From JAHDDH01 sp963922775 (GTDB lineage Bacteria; Bacteroidota; Bacteroidia; Cytophagales; Amoebophilaceae), in the NCBI GenBank assembly GCA_963922775.1, contig CAWUJG010000005.1, positions 1-53,525 on the forward strand: a stretch of DNA of 53,525 bases, in the 5' to 3' direction. Position 1 is the first letter of the stretch; the number at the start of each line of letters is the position of its first letter. This document shows, in pieces, positions 8,489 through 18,906 of the stretch. The notes under the pieces were generated by a model. The model saw only the letters and a program-made list of their open reading frames with translations, had not been told where the DNA came from and did not search any database. The position numbers and the translations under genes are program-made.

Positions 8489-9583
8489 ATGTCTACTCAA
8501 AAAGCATACCTTACTTTTTCTGATGGTACTTCTTTTCAGGGAAAAATATTTTCTCCAAGTCATGATAGATTCGCAGAAATAGTATTTAATACAGCTATGA
8601 CAGGATACCAAGAAATGCTTACTGATCCATCTTATAAAGGACAAATTGTAGTAATGACCTATCCCTTAATAGGTAATTATGGTATTAATGATGAAGATAA
8701 TGAATCTCCTAAAATACATCTGGAAGCTTTAATTATAAAGGAGTACAGCGATTTTTATAGTCACTACAAGGCGAAAAAAAGTTTAAAAAATTTTTTAGCA
8801 GAGAATAATATTTTAGGAATTCATGATATAGATACTAGGGCTATTACTAAATATATTCGTTTATATGGGGCTAAATTTGCATTGCTCACTACAAAATCTC
8901 GTGTGCTATACCATGAATTTAACACCAAAAAAGTAAAAAATTTTACAGCGCATGATGTAACCAATAAGGTAATATATACAGTACAGTCTGCAAAATATCC
9001 TAAAAAATACCATATTGGATTGCTAGACTTTGGTTGTAAAAAAAATATTATAGAAATTGTAAAAAATAAAAATTGTTTATGCACAATATTTCCTTCTAAT
9101 ACACCTGCAAAAACTATTTTAAACTACATCCCCTATCTTGATGGTCTATTGCTCTCTAATGGTCCAGGAAATCCTGAAGATATACCAGATGTTATTTATA
9201 ACATACAAAAGTTACTTGGAAAAATACCTATTTTTGGTATATGTTTAGGACATCAACTTTTAGGTCTTGCTTTAGGAGCAAAAGTAACTAAGCTTAAATT
9301 TGGTCATCATGGAATAAATCATCCCATAAAAAATTTAACCACTGGAAAAGTAGCTATAACATCTCAAAATCATAATTATTCTTTAGATAAACAATCGTTA
9401 GAAAGAAAAAATATACGCATTAGCCATATTAATTTGAATGATAATACTGTTGCTGGCATATTTATGCCAGATAAATTTGCTTTTTCTGTACAATATCACC
9501 CGGAGGCATGTCCTGGGCCTGAAGATGCTTATCCGCTATTTCAATCTTTTTTTACTATGATAGATCGTTATAAAAATAAATAG
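8489..9583 (+). CDS. carA: Carbamoyl-phosphate synthase small subunit
   Basis: This is the glutamine amidotransferase subunit that feeds ammonia to CarB for carbamoyl phosphate (pyrimidine and arginine pathways). The N-terminal CarA domain (1-150) has 'FNTAMTGYQEMLTDPSY'. The class I GATase domain shows 'LLSNGPGNPED', the nucleophile Cys252 in 'FGICLGHQLLG', and His337/Glu339 in 'YHPEACPGPEDA', so the catalytic triad is complete. The 364-residue length is usual. carB is not in the window; CarA needs it, so it should be elsewhere in the genome. nadE follows 36 bases downstream on the same strand. Confidence 0.95.
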   Translation: MSTQKAYLTFSDGTSFQGKIFSPSHDRFAEIVFNTAMTGYQEMLTDPSYKGQIVVMTYPLIGNYGINDEDNESPKIHLEALIIKEYSDFYSHYKAKKSLKNFLAENNILGIHDIDTRAITKYIRLYGAKFALLTTKSRVLYHEFNTKKVKNFTAHDVTNKVIYTVQSAKYPKKYHIGLLDFGCKKNIIEIVKNKNCLCTIFPSNTPAKTILNYIPYLDGLLLSNGPGNPEDIPDVIYNIQKLLGKIPIFGICLGHQLLGLALGAKVTKLKFGHHGINHPIKNLTTGKVAITSQNHNYSLDKQSLERKNIRISHINLNDNTVAGIFMPDKFAFSVQYHPEACPGPEDAYPLFQSFFTMIDRYKNK

Positions 9584-9619
9584 GGTTTTATCTTTTTTTA
9601 TATATTTTATTTTGTAGCC

Positions 9620-11452
9620 ATGCCTCTTACATATACTCTTGCTGGCGCTGCTTTGAATCAAACACCTATCCATTGGCAAAAAAATTTTGATAACATAAAA
9701 AAAGTAATTACAAAAGCAAAAAATGAACAGATAAATTTTTTGTGTCTTCCAGAATTATGTATTACAGGATATGGCTGTGGAGATTTATTTTTGCATCCAT
9801 GGGTTGCAGAAAATGCTCTAAATATGTTGAAAAAAATTGTTCCACTATGCCAAAATATTACGTTATTTATCGGTTTACCTATTTCTTTTGAGCGAAAATT
9901 ATATAATTGTGTAGCTGTAGTGCATAACCAAAATATACAAGGATTTACACCTAAACAATATTTGGCAAATGAAGGTATTCATTATGAAAGTAGATGGTTT
10001 ACTGCTTGGAAAGATAAAGAGATGAAAAATATAGAGATTGATAATAAGTACTATCCTTTTGGAAATTTGATTTATAATATAGATCATATAAAAATAGGTA
10101 TAGAAATTTGTGAAGATGCTTGGCAGGAAAATAAAAAAAGACCTGCTTATTTTTTTGCTCAAAATTGTGTAAATATTATTTTTAATGCCAGTGCTAGCTA
10201 TTTTGCTTTAAAAAAAAGAAGTAAAAGAAAATTATTAGTAGCTTCAAGTGCAAAAAAGTATAATTGTATTTATGTATATACTAACTTATTGGGTAATGAA
10301 GCAGGAAAAATTATTTATGATGGAGAAGTACTCATTGCTTCACCTCAGAAAATACTTGCACAAGGAGGATACTTATCTTTGCAAGATTATGTTCTGGTAC
10401 AAAAAAGAATTCCATCAAAATATAATGATCCTATAATTAGTTATACTAAAACAAAAGATGTTTTTGAAGATTTTACTCAAGCACTTGTTTTAGCCTTGTT
10501 TGACTATTTATGCAAAAGTAAACATAAAAAATTTGTCCTTTCTTTAAGCGGAGGAGCAGATTCTACAGCATGTGCTGTATTAGTGGTAGAAATGGTTAAA
10601 AGAGGAATACAACAGTTGGGGTTATCTTTTTTTTTGCAAAAACTAGGTTTATCCTGTTTGGATAATTCTACATTATATGCTGCTAAAGATAAAGCGCTAT
10701 ACATTATACAACATATTTTGATATGTGTTTATCAAAAAACTAAAAATTCTTCTGAAGAATCAAAAAATGCAGCTCAAAAATTTTGTAATACCTTATCTAT
10801 ACCATTTTTTATTTGGAATATAGATAAAATTATTGATAGCTATACTGATATGGTAGAGCAAACTGTACAAGAAAAAATGAATTGGAAACAGCATGATATA
10901 GCACTTCAAAATATACAGGCTAGAAGTCGTGTGCCAGCCCTTTGGATGTTAGCCAACTACTATAATGCTTTGTTAATAAATACCTCTAATCGTAGTGAAT
11001 CTATAATGGGCTATGCTACTATAGATGGTGATATGAGTGGAAGCTTAGCTCCTTTAGGGGGTATAGATAAACATTTTATTTTGCAGTTTTTATCTTGGGC
11101 AGAAAAAGAGCTAAAATATACCGTGTTAAAATATGTTAATGCACTTGTGCCTAGTGCAGAATTGCGTCCTCAGAAATATCAACAGCAAGATGAAGAGGAA
11201 CTTATGCCTTATTCTATTTTAGCTTATTTAGAACATTTATTTGTACAAAAGCATCTGAAAAAAAGTATGATGATTAATATGTTACAGAAAAAATATAACC
11301 TAAATGATGCTATGGCAAATAGTTATGTACAAAAATTTTTACAGTTTATTAGAAAAAGCCAGTGGAAAAGAGAAAGAATGGCTCCATCGTTTCATATAGA
11401 TGATTTTAGTACAGATCCTAAAACATTTTTACGCCTGCCTATATTTTTTTAA
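9620..11452 (+). CDS. nadE: Glutamine-dependent NAD+ synthetase
   Basis: It amidates nicotinate adenine dinucleotide to NAD+, using glutamine. The N-terminal nitrilase-type glutaminase domain carries the Glu-Lys-Cys triad: Glu45 ('CLPELCITGYG'), Lys112 ('PKQYLANEGIHYE') and Cys164 ('GIEICEDAW'). The C-terminal synthetase has the PP-loop 'SLSGGADSTACA' at about 308-319, then 'QARSRVPALWMLAN' and 'NRSESIMGYATIDGDM'. The 610 residues match the long two-domain form. An intact glutaminase domain means the cell need not rely on free ammonia. Confidence 0.95.
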   Translation: MPLTYTLAGAALNQTPIHWQKNFDNIKKVITKAKNEQINFLCLPELCITGYGCGDLFLHPWVAENALNMLKKIVPLCQNITLFIGLPISFERKLYNCVAVVHNQNIQGFTPKQYLANEGIHYESRWFTAWKDKEMKNIEIDNKYYPFGNLIYNIDHIKIGIEICEDAWQENKKRPAYFFAQNCVNIIFNASASYFALKKRSKRKLLVASSAKKYNCIYVYTNLLGNEAGKIIYDGEVLIASPQKILAQGGYLSLQDYVLVQKRIPSKYNDPIISYTKTKDVFEDFTQALVLALFDYLCKSKHKKFVLSLSGGADSTACAVLVVEMVKRGIQQLGLSFFLQKLGLSCLDNSTLYAAKDKALYIIQHILICVYQKTKNSSEESKNAAQKFCNTLSIPFFIWNIDKIIDSYTDMVEQTVQEKMNWKQHDIALQNIQARSRVPALWMLANYYNALLINTSNRSESIMGYATIDGDMSGSLAPLGGIDKHFILQFLSWAEKELKYTVLKYVNALVPSAELRPQKYQQQDEEELMPYSILAYLEHLFVQKHLKKSMMINMLQKKYNLNDAMANSYVQKFLQFIRKSQWKRERMAPSFHIDDFSTDPKTFLRLPIFF

Positions 11453-11533
11453 CAAAACATAAAAATAAGTTAAAAATTATATATTGCTTAGTATAATTTT
11501 TTATCTATGTTTTTAACATATAACTAATAAATA

Positions 11534-13342
11534 ATGGCACATTCCCATTATTCTATATCTGATATTCAACATTTACCTTCTAATCCAGGTATATACCATT
11601 TTTATGATAAAAAAGAAAATATTATTTATATAGGCAAGGCTAAAAATATAAAAAAACGGGTGAAAAGTTATTTTAACAATGCGCAGCATAAACTAAGTAT
11701 CAAAACAAAAAAAATGGTTGGTGAAATAGCATATATCTATATTACTATAGTTAATTCAGAATATGAAGCTTTGCTGTTAGAAAATAATTTGATTAAAAAT
11801 CACCAACCTAAATACAACATTTTATTGCGTGATGATAAAACATATCCTTACCTCTGTATTACTAGAGAACGTTTTCCTAAACTTATTAGCACACGTCATA
11901 TTGATATTAAAAAAGGAGTTTATTTTGGTCCTTTTACTGATACTGTTATGATGCAACAGGTCTTAGATTTAATTAAAAAGTTTTATCCTCTGCGTACATG
12001 TCATTATGATTTATCTGCTGTTAATATTGCTCAAAAAAAATTTAAGGTATGCTTGGCTTATCATATTAAAAATTGTAAAGGACCTTGCGAAGGTTTACAA
12101 GCTGAAACTGATTATAACCAAATGATTTCTGAAGTGAAAAAAATATTAAAAGGTGATTTTGTATCGATAAAAAAAGATTTGGTGAAAAAGATGCAAATAG
12201 CTGCTCAAAAATTGGATTTTGAAATAGCACAAGACTACAAAGAAAAATGTATGGCATTGGAGAAATATCAGTCAAAATCATGCATCACCAATCCTCAAAA
12301 CAAACATTTTGATGTATTTAGCATTATTGATGATCAATATTATGTTTATGTCAGCTATCTTAAAATTCAACATGGTATGATTGTTTTTACTAAAACAGAA
12401 GCAGTGAAAAAAAAAATAGAAGAAAATAAAGTCGATGTGTTACTTCATATAATTATTAACTATAGAAAACAGTTTCAAAGTGAAGCTAGAGAAATACTTT
12501 TAAACACTGCTTTACATGTTGCTTATGATCAGCTATTTTGGACTGTTCCTCAAATAGGAGATAAAAAAAAATTGGTAAATCTTGCTCTGGAAAATGCTTT
12601 TTTGTTGAAACAGAAAATGGTAAATAAATCAGTAATATATATACAAAAATATACAAATCAATTAAAGTGCTTACAAAAAGATCTAAAATTGCCTACTTTG
12701 CCTGTACATATTGAATGTTTTGATAATTCTAATATACAAGGTAAATATCCTGTAGCAGCAATGGTTTGTTTTAAAAATGGAGTTCCTGAAAAAAAACAGT
12801 ATAGAAAGTTCCATATCAAAACAGTACAAGGTCCAGATGATTTTGCTTCAATGAAAGAGGTAGTGTTAAGACGCTACAAACATTTTGTAGATAATGGCTT
12901 GACTTTGCCTGATTTAATTGTAATTGATGGCGGAAAAGGACAACTAAATGCTGCTATACAAGCATTAAAAGAATTAGATATTGATGATAGTATGTCTATT
13001 ATTAGCATTGCTAAAAAATTTGAAGAAATTTTTTTTCCACAAAATCCTAATCCACTACAGTTAGATCCACGTTCTCCATCACTACATTTACTACAAAAAA
13101 TTCGTGATGAAACTCATCGTTTTGCTATTTCTTTTCATAGAAATATAAGGGATAAAAATACACTACAAAAAAGTTTACTTCATAATATTGCTGGTATAGG
13201 TCCTGTTACACAGCAAAAATTATGTAAACATTATCCATCTATAGTCCATATACAAAAGGCTACTTTTTTACAGCTTCAGTCTATTATTGGGAAAAGTAAA
13301 GCAGAAATTATAGCAAAACACTTTTCATCTAAAAAAAAATAA
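11534..13342 (+). CDS. uvrC: Excinuclease ABC subunit C
   Basis: UvrC makes both incisions in nucleotide excision repair. The GIY-YIG domain for the 3' incision is at the N-terminus ('NPGIYHFYDKKENIIYIGKAKNIKKR' spans 16-41). A UvrB-interacting UVR helix follows near 'AAQKLDFEIAQDYKEK'. The RNase H-like domain for the 5' incision is seen in 'HIECFDNSNIQGKYPVAAMV' and 'DLIVIDGGKGQL', and a C-terminal HhH pair in 'LLHNIAGIGPVTQQKL'. The 602-residue length is normal. uvrA and uvrB are not in the window, but mfd is, so transcription-coupled repair appears to be kept. Confidence 0.95.
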   Translation: MAHSHYSISDIQHLPSNPGIYHFYDKKENIIYIGKAKNIKKRVKSYFNNAQHKLSIKTKKMVGEIAYIYITIVNSEYEALLLENNLIKNHQPKYNILLRDDKTYPYLCITRERFPKLISTRHIDIKKGVYFGPFTDTVMMQQVLDLIKKFYPLRTCHYDLSAVNIAQKKFKVCLAYHIKNCKGPCEGLQAETDYNQMISEVKKILKGDFVSIKKDLVKKMQIAAQKLDFEIAQDYKEKCMALEKYQSKSCITNPQNKHFDVFSIIDDQYYVYVSYLKIQHGMIVFTKTEAVKKKIEENKVDVLLHIIINYRKQFQSEAREILLNTALHVAYDQLFWTVPQIGDKKKLVNLALENAFLLKQKMVNKSVIYIQKYTNQLKCLQKDLKLPTLPVHIECFDNSNIQGKYPVAAMVCFKNGVPEKKQYRKFHIKTVQGPDDFASMKEVVLRRYKHFVDNGLTLPDLIVIDGGKGQLNAAIQALKELDIDDSMSIISIAKKFEEIFFPQNPNPLQLDPRSPSLHLLQKIRDETHRFAISFHRNIRDKNTLQKSLLHNIAGIGPVTQQKLCKHYPSIVHIQKATFLQLQSIIGKSKAEIIAKHFSSKKK

Positions 13343-13400
13343 TATAAATTTGTGTTTTGCATTAGTTCAAAATCAATCAAAAAATTATCTCATCACAATT

Positions 13401-16400
13401 ATGTTAATGTTTATCACCAAAGGTATAGCTAAATTATTAGGAAATAAATCTACTAAAGATATTAAAAAAATTTATCCTTATGTAGAAAAAATACATCAAA
13501 TTTCAAAAATATTGCAAGGCATAGATCATGATGCATTACGTGCTAAAACCATGCATCTAAAGCAGAAAATTCAAGATGCCTTAGCTCCAATAAAGGCTGA
13601 AATTGAAAAAAATAATACAGCACTCAAAGATTCTTCTTTAAACATATCAAAAAAAAAGAAATATTTAATTGATATTGAAAAACTACAGAAAGATTATTAT
13701 CAACAAATAGAAAAAGTATTACAAGAAGCCTTGCCTGAAGCTTTTGCTATAGTAAAAGAAACTGCAAAACGGTTTAAAGAAAATTCTACTCTTTTGGTAA
13801 AGGCCACTGCATGTGATGTTGCTTTGGCTGAAAAAAAAGATTATGTTACATTAAAAGATAATTATGCACTATGGCATAATCAATGGGAAGCTGGAGGAAA
13901 TTCCATTATATGGGATATGGTGCATTATGATGTACAGCTAATAGGAGGTATTATTTTACATCAAGGAAAAATAGCAGAAATGGCTACTGGAGAAGGTAAA
14001 ACATTGGTAGCTACATTACCTGCTTTTTTAAATGCTTTGGTAGGAGAGGGTGTACATATAGTAACGGTAAATAATTATTTAGCTAAACGTGATGCAGAAT
14101 GGATGGGTCCTATATTTGAATTTCATGGCTTAACTGTAAATTGTATAGATTTGCATGAATCACATTCTATAGCAAGAAAGCAGGCTTATCAGGCAGATAT
14201 TATTTATGGTACTAATAATGAATTTGGCTTTGATTATTTAAGAGATAATATGGTGGATAATATAGAAGAAACAGTACAAAGAAAGCATCATTACGCTATT
14301 ATTGATGAGGTAGATTCTGTACTCATTGATGATGCCCGTACTCCACTTATTATTTCAGGTCCTGTGAGCCACAGCAATGAACAGGATTATAGTGCTTTAC
14401 AGTCTAGAGTCAGCAGACTTTATGAAGCACAAAAGCAGATTACCATTCAGTTTTTACAACAAGCAAAAAAACAGATTGCAAATAAAAAAGAAAAAGAAGG
14501 AGGTCTTGCTCTATTTAGGTCTTTGAGAGGATTGCCTAAATATAAACCTTTAATTAAATATTTGAGTGAAACTGGTATTAAACAGATAGTACAAAAAACA
14601 GAAAATTATTATTTACAAGACAATGAAAGAATGATGCCTGAAGCAGATGAGCCACTATTATTTGTTATTGATGAAAAAAATAATAATATAGAGCTCACAG
14701 AAAAAGGTATTGAATACATTACACAAGGAGATGAAGGAAAAAATTTTTTTATTCTTCCAGATATTGCTACGCAGTTGACATCTATTGATAAAGATATCCA
14801 GCTGACAGATAAAGAAAAGATTACACAAAAAGAAAATTTAATAAAAGAATATACTACCAAAGCACAACGTATACATACATTAACACAGCTGCTCAAAGCC
14901 TATACTTTATTTGAAAAAGACGTGGAATATATTGTTATGCATGGTAGAGTAAAAATTGTAGACGAACAAACTGGTAGAGTATTAGAAGGAAGAAGATATT
15001 CTGATGGATTGCATCAAGCTTTAGAAGCTAAAGAGAATGTACGTATAGAAAAGTCTTCTCAAACATATGCTAATATTACACTACAAAATTATTTTAGAAT
15101 GTATCATAAGCTAGCAGGTATGACTGGTACTGCTGAAACAGAAGCTGGTGAGTTTTGGGAAATTTATAAGTTAGATGTTACTGTAGCTCCTACGCATAGA
15201 AAAGTTATTCGAGATGATAGACAAGATAAAGTATATAAAACTACGCGAGAAAAATTTCAATCTATTATAGAAGAAATTGTTTTACTTACCAAAAATAATA
15301 GGCCTGTACTTGTAGGTACTACATCAGTAGAAATTTCAGAGCTTGTGAGTAAAATGTTAAAATTGCGAAAAATAAATCATCAGGTATTAAATGCTAAACA
15401 TCATGAACAAGAAGCACAAATTGTAGCTCAGGCAGGTCAAGTAGCTACAGTAACTATAGCTACCAATATGGCTGGAAGGGGTACAGATATTAAGCTCACG
15501 TCTGAAGCTAAAAAAGCTGGTGGCTTGGCTATTATAGGTACAGAAAGGCATGAGTCTAGAAGAGTAGATAGACAATTAAGAGGTAGATCGGGTAGGCAAG
15601 GAGATGTGGGTTCATCACAATTTTTTGTTTCTTTAGAAGATGATCTTATGCGTCTTTTTGGTTCAGATCGTATAGCACGTATTATGGATAGGATGGGTTT
15701 AGAAGATGGTGAAGTTATTCAGCATGCAATGATTACTCGCTCTATAGAGCGAGCACAAAAAAGGGTAGAACAAGATAATTTTGGTATTAGAAAAAGATTA
15801 TTAGAATATGATAATGTGATGAATGCACAGAGAAATATTATTTATAAAAAAAGAAATAATGCACTTAAAGCAGCACATATTGATTTGGATATTGATAATA
15901 TGATTATTGCAATAGTAGAAAAAATGATAGAAGAAAATAATGAACACAGTCCAGAAAATTTTAGGCTAAAACTGATAAGTACTTTGGGGATAGATATACC
16001 TCTTAAAGATGTTAATTTGCATAAAAAAGCATCAGAAAAATTATTTAACACTATACAAGAAGCCATAGTACAAAAAGTTAAGGAACAGTATCAAAAATTA
16101 AAAATACAGGTAAATAATATTTTATATCAAGTACAGCGTAATGAAAATATTAGCAATAGTAATTTTATTTTTTCCATTACAAATGGAAAAACAAAGCTCT
16201 ACATTTCCATAGAGTGTATCCAGACAATACTAGAAAGCAAAAACGATTTATTAAAAAAAATAATAGCTAAGCAAATTAGTATTCATTTTATTGATAAGCA
16301 TTGGCAAGAGCACCTGAGAATACTAGATAATTTGAGGCAGTCAGTACAAAATGCTGTTTATGAGCAAAAAGATCCTTTATTGGTATACAAGTTTGAAGCA

Positions 16401-16751
16401 TATAAAATTTTTAAACAATTAGTACATCATATTCATCTAGACATTATTACTTTTATGCTCAATTTTGAGCCATATACTTCTTCTATAATTCACCACAAGT
16501 CATCAGAAATTTTATCTGAAGAGTCTAAAAAAAATATGCAAGCTATAAAACAAGATTTTTATCAAGATAAAGAAGAAGGCACTTCAAATGAATATTCTAG
16601 TATTGTACCACTTGCTAAAAATGAAAAGATAGCTAAAAGAAATGAACGTGTTACAGTACAATATCTTGATGGTACTATAAAAGAAAATGTAAAATATAAA
16701 ATAGTAGCTGATGATATTGAAAAAAATAATTGTATAGTTATTGAAAATTAG
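13401..16751 (+). CDS. secA: Protein translocase ATPase SecA
   Basis: SecA drives preproteins through SecYEG. I take the start at 13401 (MLMFITKGIAKLLGNKS); 13407 is equally possible. A TTG at 13350 would add 17 residues that lack family character. The product has about 1116 residues. Walker A is 'MATGEGKTLVAT' (Lys about 200), the DEAD-like box 'IDEVDSVLIDDARTPL', with 'GRGTDIKL' and 'RRVDRQLRGRSGRQGD' in the second motor domain. An insertion around 'EKEGGLALFRSLRG' is typical of the long Bacteroidota form. The C-terminal zinc-binding Cys cluster is absent; the protein ends 'VQYLDGTIKENVKYK...', which I believe is usual in this phylum. Confidence 0.94.
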   Translation: MLMFITKGIAKLLGNKSTKDIKKIYPYVEKIHQISKILQGIDHDALRAKTMHLKQKIQDALAPIKAEIEKNNTALKDSSLNISKKKKYLIDIEKLQKDYYQQIEKVLQEALPEAFAIVKETAKRFKENSTLLVKATACDVALAEKKDYVTLKDNYALWHNQWEAGGNSIIWDMVHYDVQLIGGIILHQGKIAEMATGEGKTLVATLPAFLNALVGEGVHIVTVNNYLAKRDAEWMGPIFEFHGLTVNCIDLHESHSIARKQAYQADIIYGTNNEFGFDYLRDNMVDNIEETVQRKHHYAIIDEVDSVLIDDARTPLIISGPVSHSNEQDYSALQSRVSRLYEAQKQITIQFLQQAKKQIANKKEKEGGLALFRSLRGLPKYKPLIKYLSETGIKQIVQKTENYYLQDNERMMPEADEPLLFVIDEKNNNIELTEKGIEYITQGDEGKNFFILPDIATQLTSIDKDIQLTDKEKITQKENLIKEYTTKAQRIHTLTQLLKAYTLFEKDVEYIVMHGRVKIVDEQTGRVLEGRRYSDGLHQALEAKENVRIEKSSQTYANITLQNYFRMYHKLAGMTGTAETEAGEFWEIYKLDVTVAPTHRKVIRDDRQDKVYKTTREKFQSIIEEIVLLTKNNRPVLVGTTSVEISELVSKMLKLRKINHQVLNAKHHEQEAQIVAQAGQVATVTIATNMAGRGTDIKLTSEAKKAGGLAIIGTERHESRRVDRQLRGRSGRQGDVGSSQFFVSLEDDLMRLFGSDRIARIMDRMGLEDGEVIQHAMITRSIERAQKRVEQDNFGIRKRLLEYDNVMNAQRNIIYKKRNNALKAAHIDLDIDNMIIAIVEKMIEENNEHSPENFRLKLISTLGIDIPLKDVNLHKKASEKLFNTIQEAIVQKVKEQYQKLKIQVNNILYQVQRNENISNSNFIFSITNGKTKLYISIECIQTILESKNDLLKKIIAKQISIHFIDKHWQEHLRILDNLRQSVQNAVYEQKDPLLVYKFEAYKIFKQLVHHIHLDIITFMLNFEPYTSSIIHHKSSEILSEESKKNMQAIKQDFYQDKEEGTSNEYSSIVPLAKNEKIAKRNERVTVQYLDGTIKENVKYKIVADDIEKNNCIVIEN

Positions 16752-16872
16752 TTTTATTTACTTGTTTGCACCTGTATTTTATTAAAAAAATCAGGAACTA
16801 TGAACAAATTTTTATGAAAATTTGGTTTGTTAGTTTTTGAAACTTTTTTATCTTTCTAGATTACTGTTATTA

Positions 16873-18087
16873 CTATCCCTTAAGTTCTTTAGATAGCCAA
16901 ACTTCAGGATTATATTTTTGAATATTTTTCCACAGTTGAAATTGCAGTATAGTATTGCCATGTTCATTTGTACTTACAGTACCTATAATTGTTTTTTCAT
17001 CAACTTGTTGTCCATAGTCTACAAAAGTATCTTGCAAATGTGCATATACAGAATGGTATTTTCCATGTTGAATAATAATTACTTTTTGCATTCCAGGAAC
17101 AAAAGCTACTGTTTTTACTACACCATAAAATATAGCATATACTTGAGCATTTTTTGTTGTTTGGATATTGATACCTAAATTTTCTGTTATAATATCCTTT
17201 AACACAGGATGTTTATTTTTTCCAAATTTACATGCTATAAATCCCTGTTTTACTGGCCAGGGTAATTTACCTTTGTTTTTGGCAAAATTTTTAGATAATA
17301 TTTTACCTTCTGGTGTTAACTGAATATTAATTTTTTTTTTATCCTTTTTTTTCACTATTGTTTGTCTAATAATTTTTTGGATAAGTTTATTTAAATGCTG
17401 TATGCTCTGTCTATTTTTCTGTAGTTGTTGTTTTAATTTTTTTTCTTTTAGTTGTAAATGCTGTATCAGATATTTTTGTTCTTTCTGAATTTGGCTTATT
17501 TTCAGTTTTTCAACTTCTTTTTTTGTCTGAAGCTTGGCTTTTGCTTGGTGTTTTATTAGCAAAGCTTGTTTTTCTACTACTAACTGTCTATTTACTGTTG
17601 TTAAACTTTTCATCTGTAATGATCGCATATGTGCATATTGCTTTAAATATTGTGCACGCTGTAGCATTTGATAAAATGAAGAAGCAGATAAGATAAAAAA
17701 TACCTGGTTTAAATGCTGTATTTTTTTTTGACTCATATTAAGCATATGAGCATATTCTTGTGCTATGGATTTTTTTTTTTCTTTTAGCTGATTTATTTTT
17801 TTTTGTTGGTCTTGTATTTTTCTTTCTATATATTCTTTTTCTTTAGCTATAGTATACAATAGTTTTTCCAACATTTTTACTTGGATATGTAATGTATTTA
17901 GGTAAGCTATGCTACTTTTTTTTTTTTGATAATTATTATTTATAATTTTTTGTATCTGTTGAATTTTTTTTTGTAGTCTGTATTTTTTTTTTTCATAAAA
18001 ATTTTTATTTTTCAATGCTTTTGTCTTTGTAAGAAAGCAAAAGAGACACGCAAAAAAAAAAAGAAAAAACCTATTAAAAGGTAGCAT
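16873..18087 (-). CDS. EnvC/NlpD-like murein hydrolase activator (degenerate LytM domain)
   Basis: The 404-residue protein has an N-terminal hydrophobic signal (about 5-24), a long lysine/glutamine-rich coiled coil (about 27-250) and a C-terminal M23/LytM domain (about 285-395). Positions that bind zinc in active LytM enzymes appear lost: the HxxxD-type motif reads 'HPVLKDIITENLGINI' with Asn for Asp, and the late 'HxE' strand reads 'ILQFQLWKN'. This is the pattern of EnvC, which activates amidases instead of cutting murein itself. It overlaps the upstream DUF4292 gene by 14 bases. Poly-A tracts of 10, 11 and 12 interrupt the coding strand (17331-17340, 17770-17780, 17916-17927) and could cause slippage. 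Confidence 0.82.
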   Translation of the reverse strand: MLPFNRFFLFFFACLFCFLTKTKALKNKNFYEKKKYRLQKKIQQIQKIINNNYQKKKSSIAYLNTLHIQVKMLEKLLYTIAKEKEYIERKIQDQQKKINQLKEKKKSIAQEYAHMLNMSQKKIQHLNQVFFILSASSFYQMLQRAQYLKQYAHMRSLQMKSLTTVNRQLVVEKQALLIKHQAKAKLQTKKEVEKLKISQIQKEQKYLIQHLQLKEKKLKQQLQKNRQSIQHLNKLIQKIIRQTIVKKKDKKKINIQLTPEGKILSKNFAKNKGKLPWPVKQGFIACKFGKNKHPVLKDIITENLGINIQTTKNAQVYAIFYGVVKTVAFVPGMQKVIIIQHGKYHSVYAHLQDTFVDYGQQVDEKTIIGTVSTNEHGNTILQFQLWKNIQKYNPEVWLSKELKG

Positions 18088-18763
18088 AGGCAGGAGGAAT
18101 TTTAAAAGGAAATGATATATTTTTTTGTATGTACTTTACCTTTTTGAAATTAAGTTGAAGAAAAATAGAATTTTTTTTTGTGTATAGCTGTATGCTTTGT
18201 GATGATGGAAAATAATTTTTTATTTGTTTAGCACTATAAGTAGCTACTATTCCTTTTTTATCATTTAAAGTATACAATATACTCTTTTGTATTGTGCCAT
18301 TGTTATGGTAAGTGCTTTTTGTGTGTAAGGTATTGGGCAATTTTTGTACCAGTATATCCTGAATCATAGTATAATGAATAGGAAGATGCAAAAAATTTTG
18401 AATATCTTTATATGAGTATATATAATATGTTTTGTATATATGATTAATTACTATAATATTTTCTTGTGTAATAAATACACGTAGTACTTCTGTACCTAAC
18501 AGAGAACGTAATGAACACCAAATGTGTTTATGCATTTTTATTTTAATATAAAAATGCATTTTATAGGCATTTTTATTTGTTTTATAATGGCACTTTCCAC
18601 GTAAAGAAAGATATGGATGAGAAAATATAAAAGATTTATTTTTTGGTATTTTTTTTTGTAGTGGAAAAAATTGGCAGCTACAAAAAAGTATGAATAATAA
18701 AAACGTTATAAGCTTATTTTGATAACGATATTCAATTTTGTTATTAAACAAGACACAATTCAT
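18074..18763 (-). CDS. DUF4292 lipoprotein (LolB-like fold expected)
   Basis: The 229-residue protein has a hydrophobic N-terminal segment (about 18-27) ending in 'LFCSC', a likely lipobox with Cys28 or Cys30. The body matches DUF4292 of Bacteroidota: 'IWCSLRSLLGTEVLRVFITQENI' type, then 'IVINHIYKTYYIYSY', and late 'FPFKIPPAY'. The family is predicted to resemble LolA/LolB carriers, so a role in moving lipids or lipoproteins to the outer membrane is plausible but not shown. It is immediately upstream of, and overlaps, the EnvC-like gene, a pairing common in this phylum. Confidence 0.72.
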   Translation of the reverse strand: MNCVLFNNKIEYRYQNKLITFLLFILFCSCQFFPLQKKIPKNKSFIFSHPYLSLRGKCHYKTNKNAYKMHFYIKIKMHKHIWCSLRSLLGTEVLRVFITQENIIVINHIYKTYYIYSYKDIQNFLHLPIHYTMIQDILVQKLPNTLHTKSTYHNNGTIQKSILYTLNDKKGIVATYSAKQIKNYFPSSQSIQLYTKKNSIFLQLNFKKVKYIQKNISFPFKIPPAYATF

Positions 18764-18906
18764 AGTTAAGAATATAAAAATTTACTTATTTTAAAAAATA
18801 ATTGTGTCACTATAGTCATAACATGCATGAAAATATAGTATTAGTTATCTATAGCTCATGCAATTGGGTGTATGTAGATACCACATTTTTTATTTAAAGT
18901 ATACTG

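Noticed and set aside
13350..13400. TTG start for secA at 13350
   Set aside because: The extra 17 residues are unlike SecA N-termini, while MLMFITKGIAKLLGNKS fits the family.
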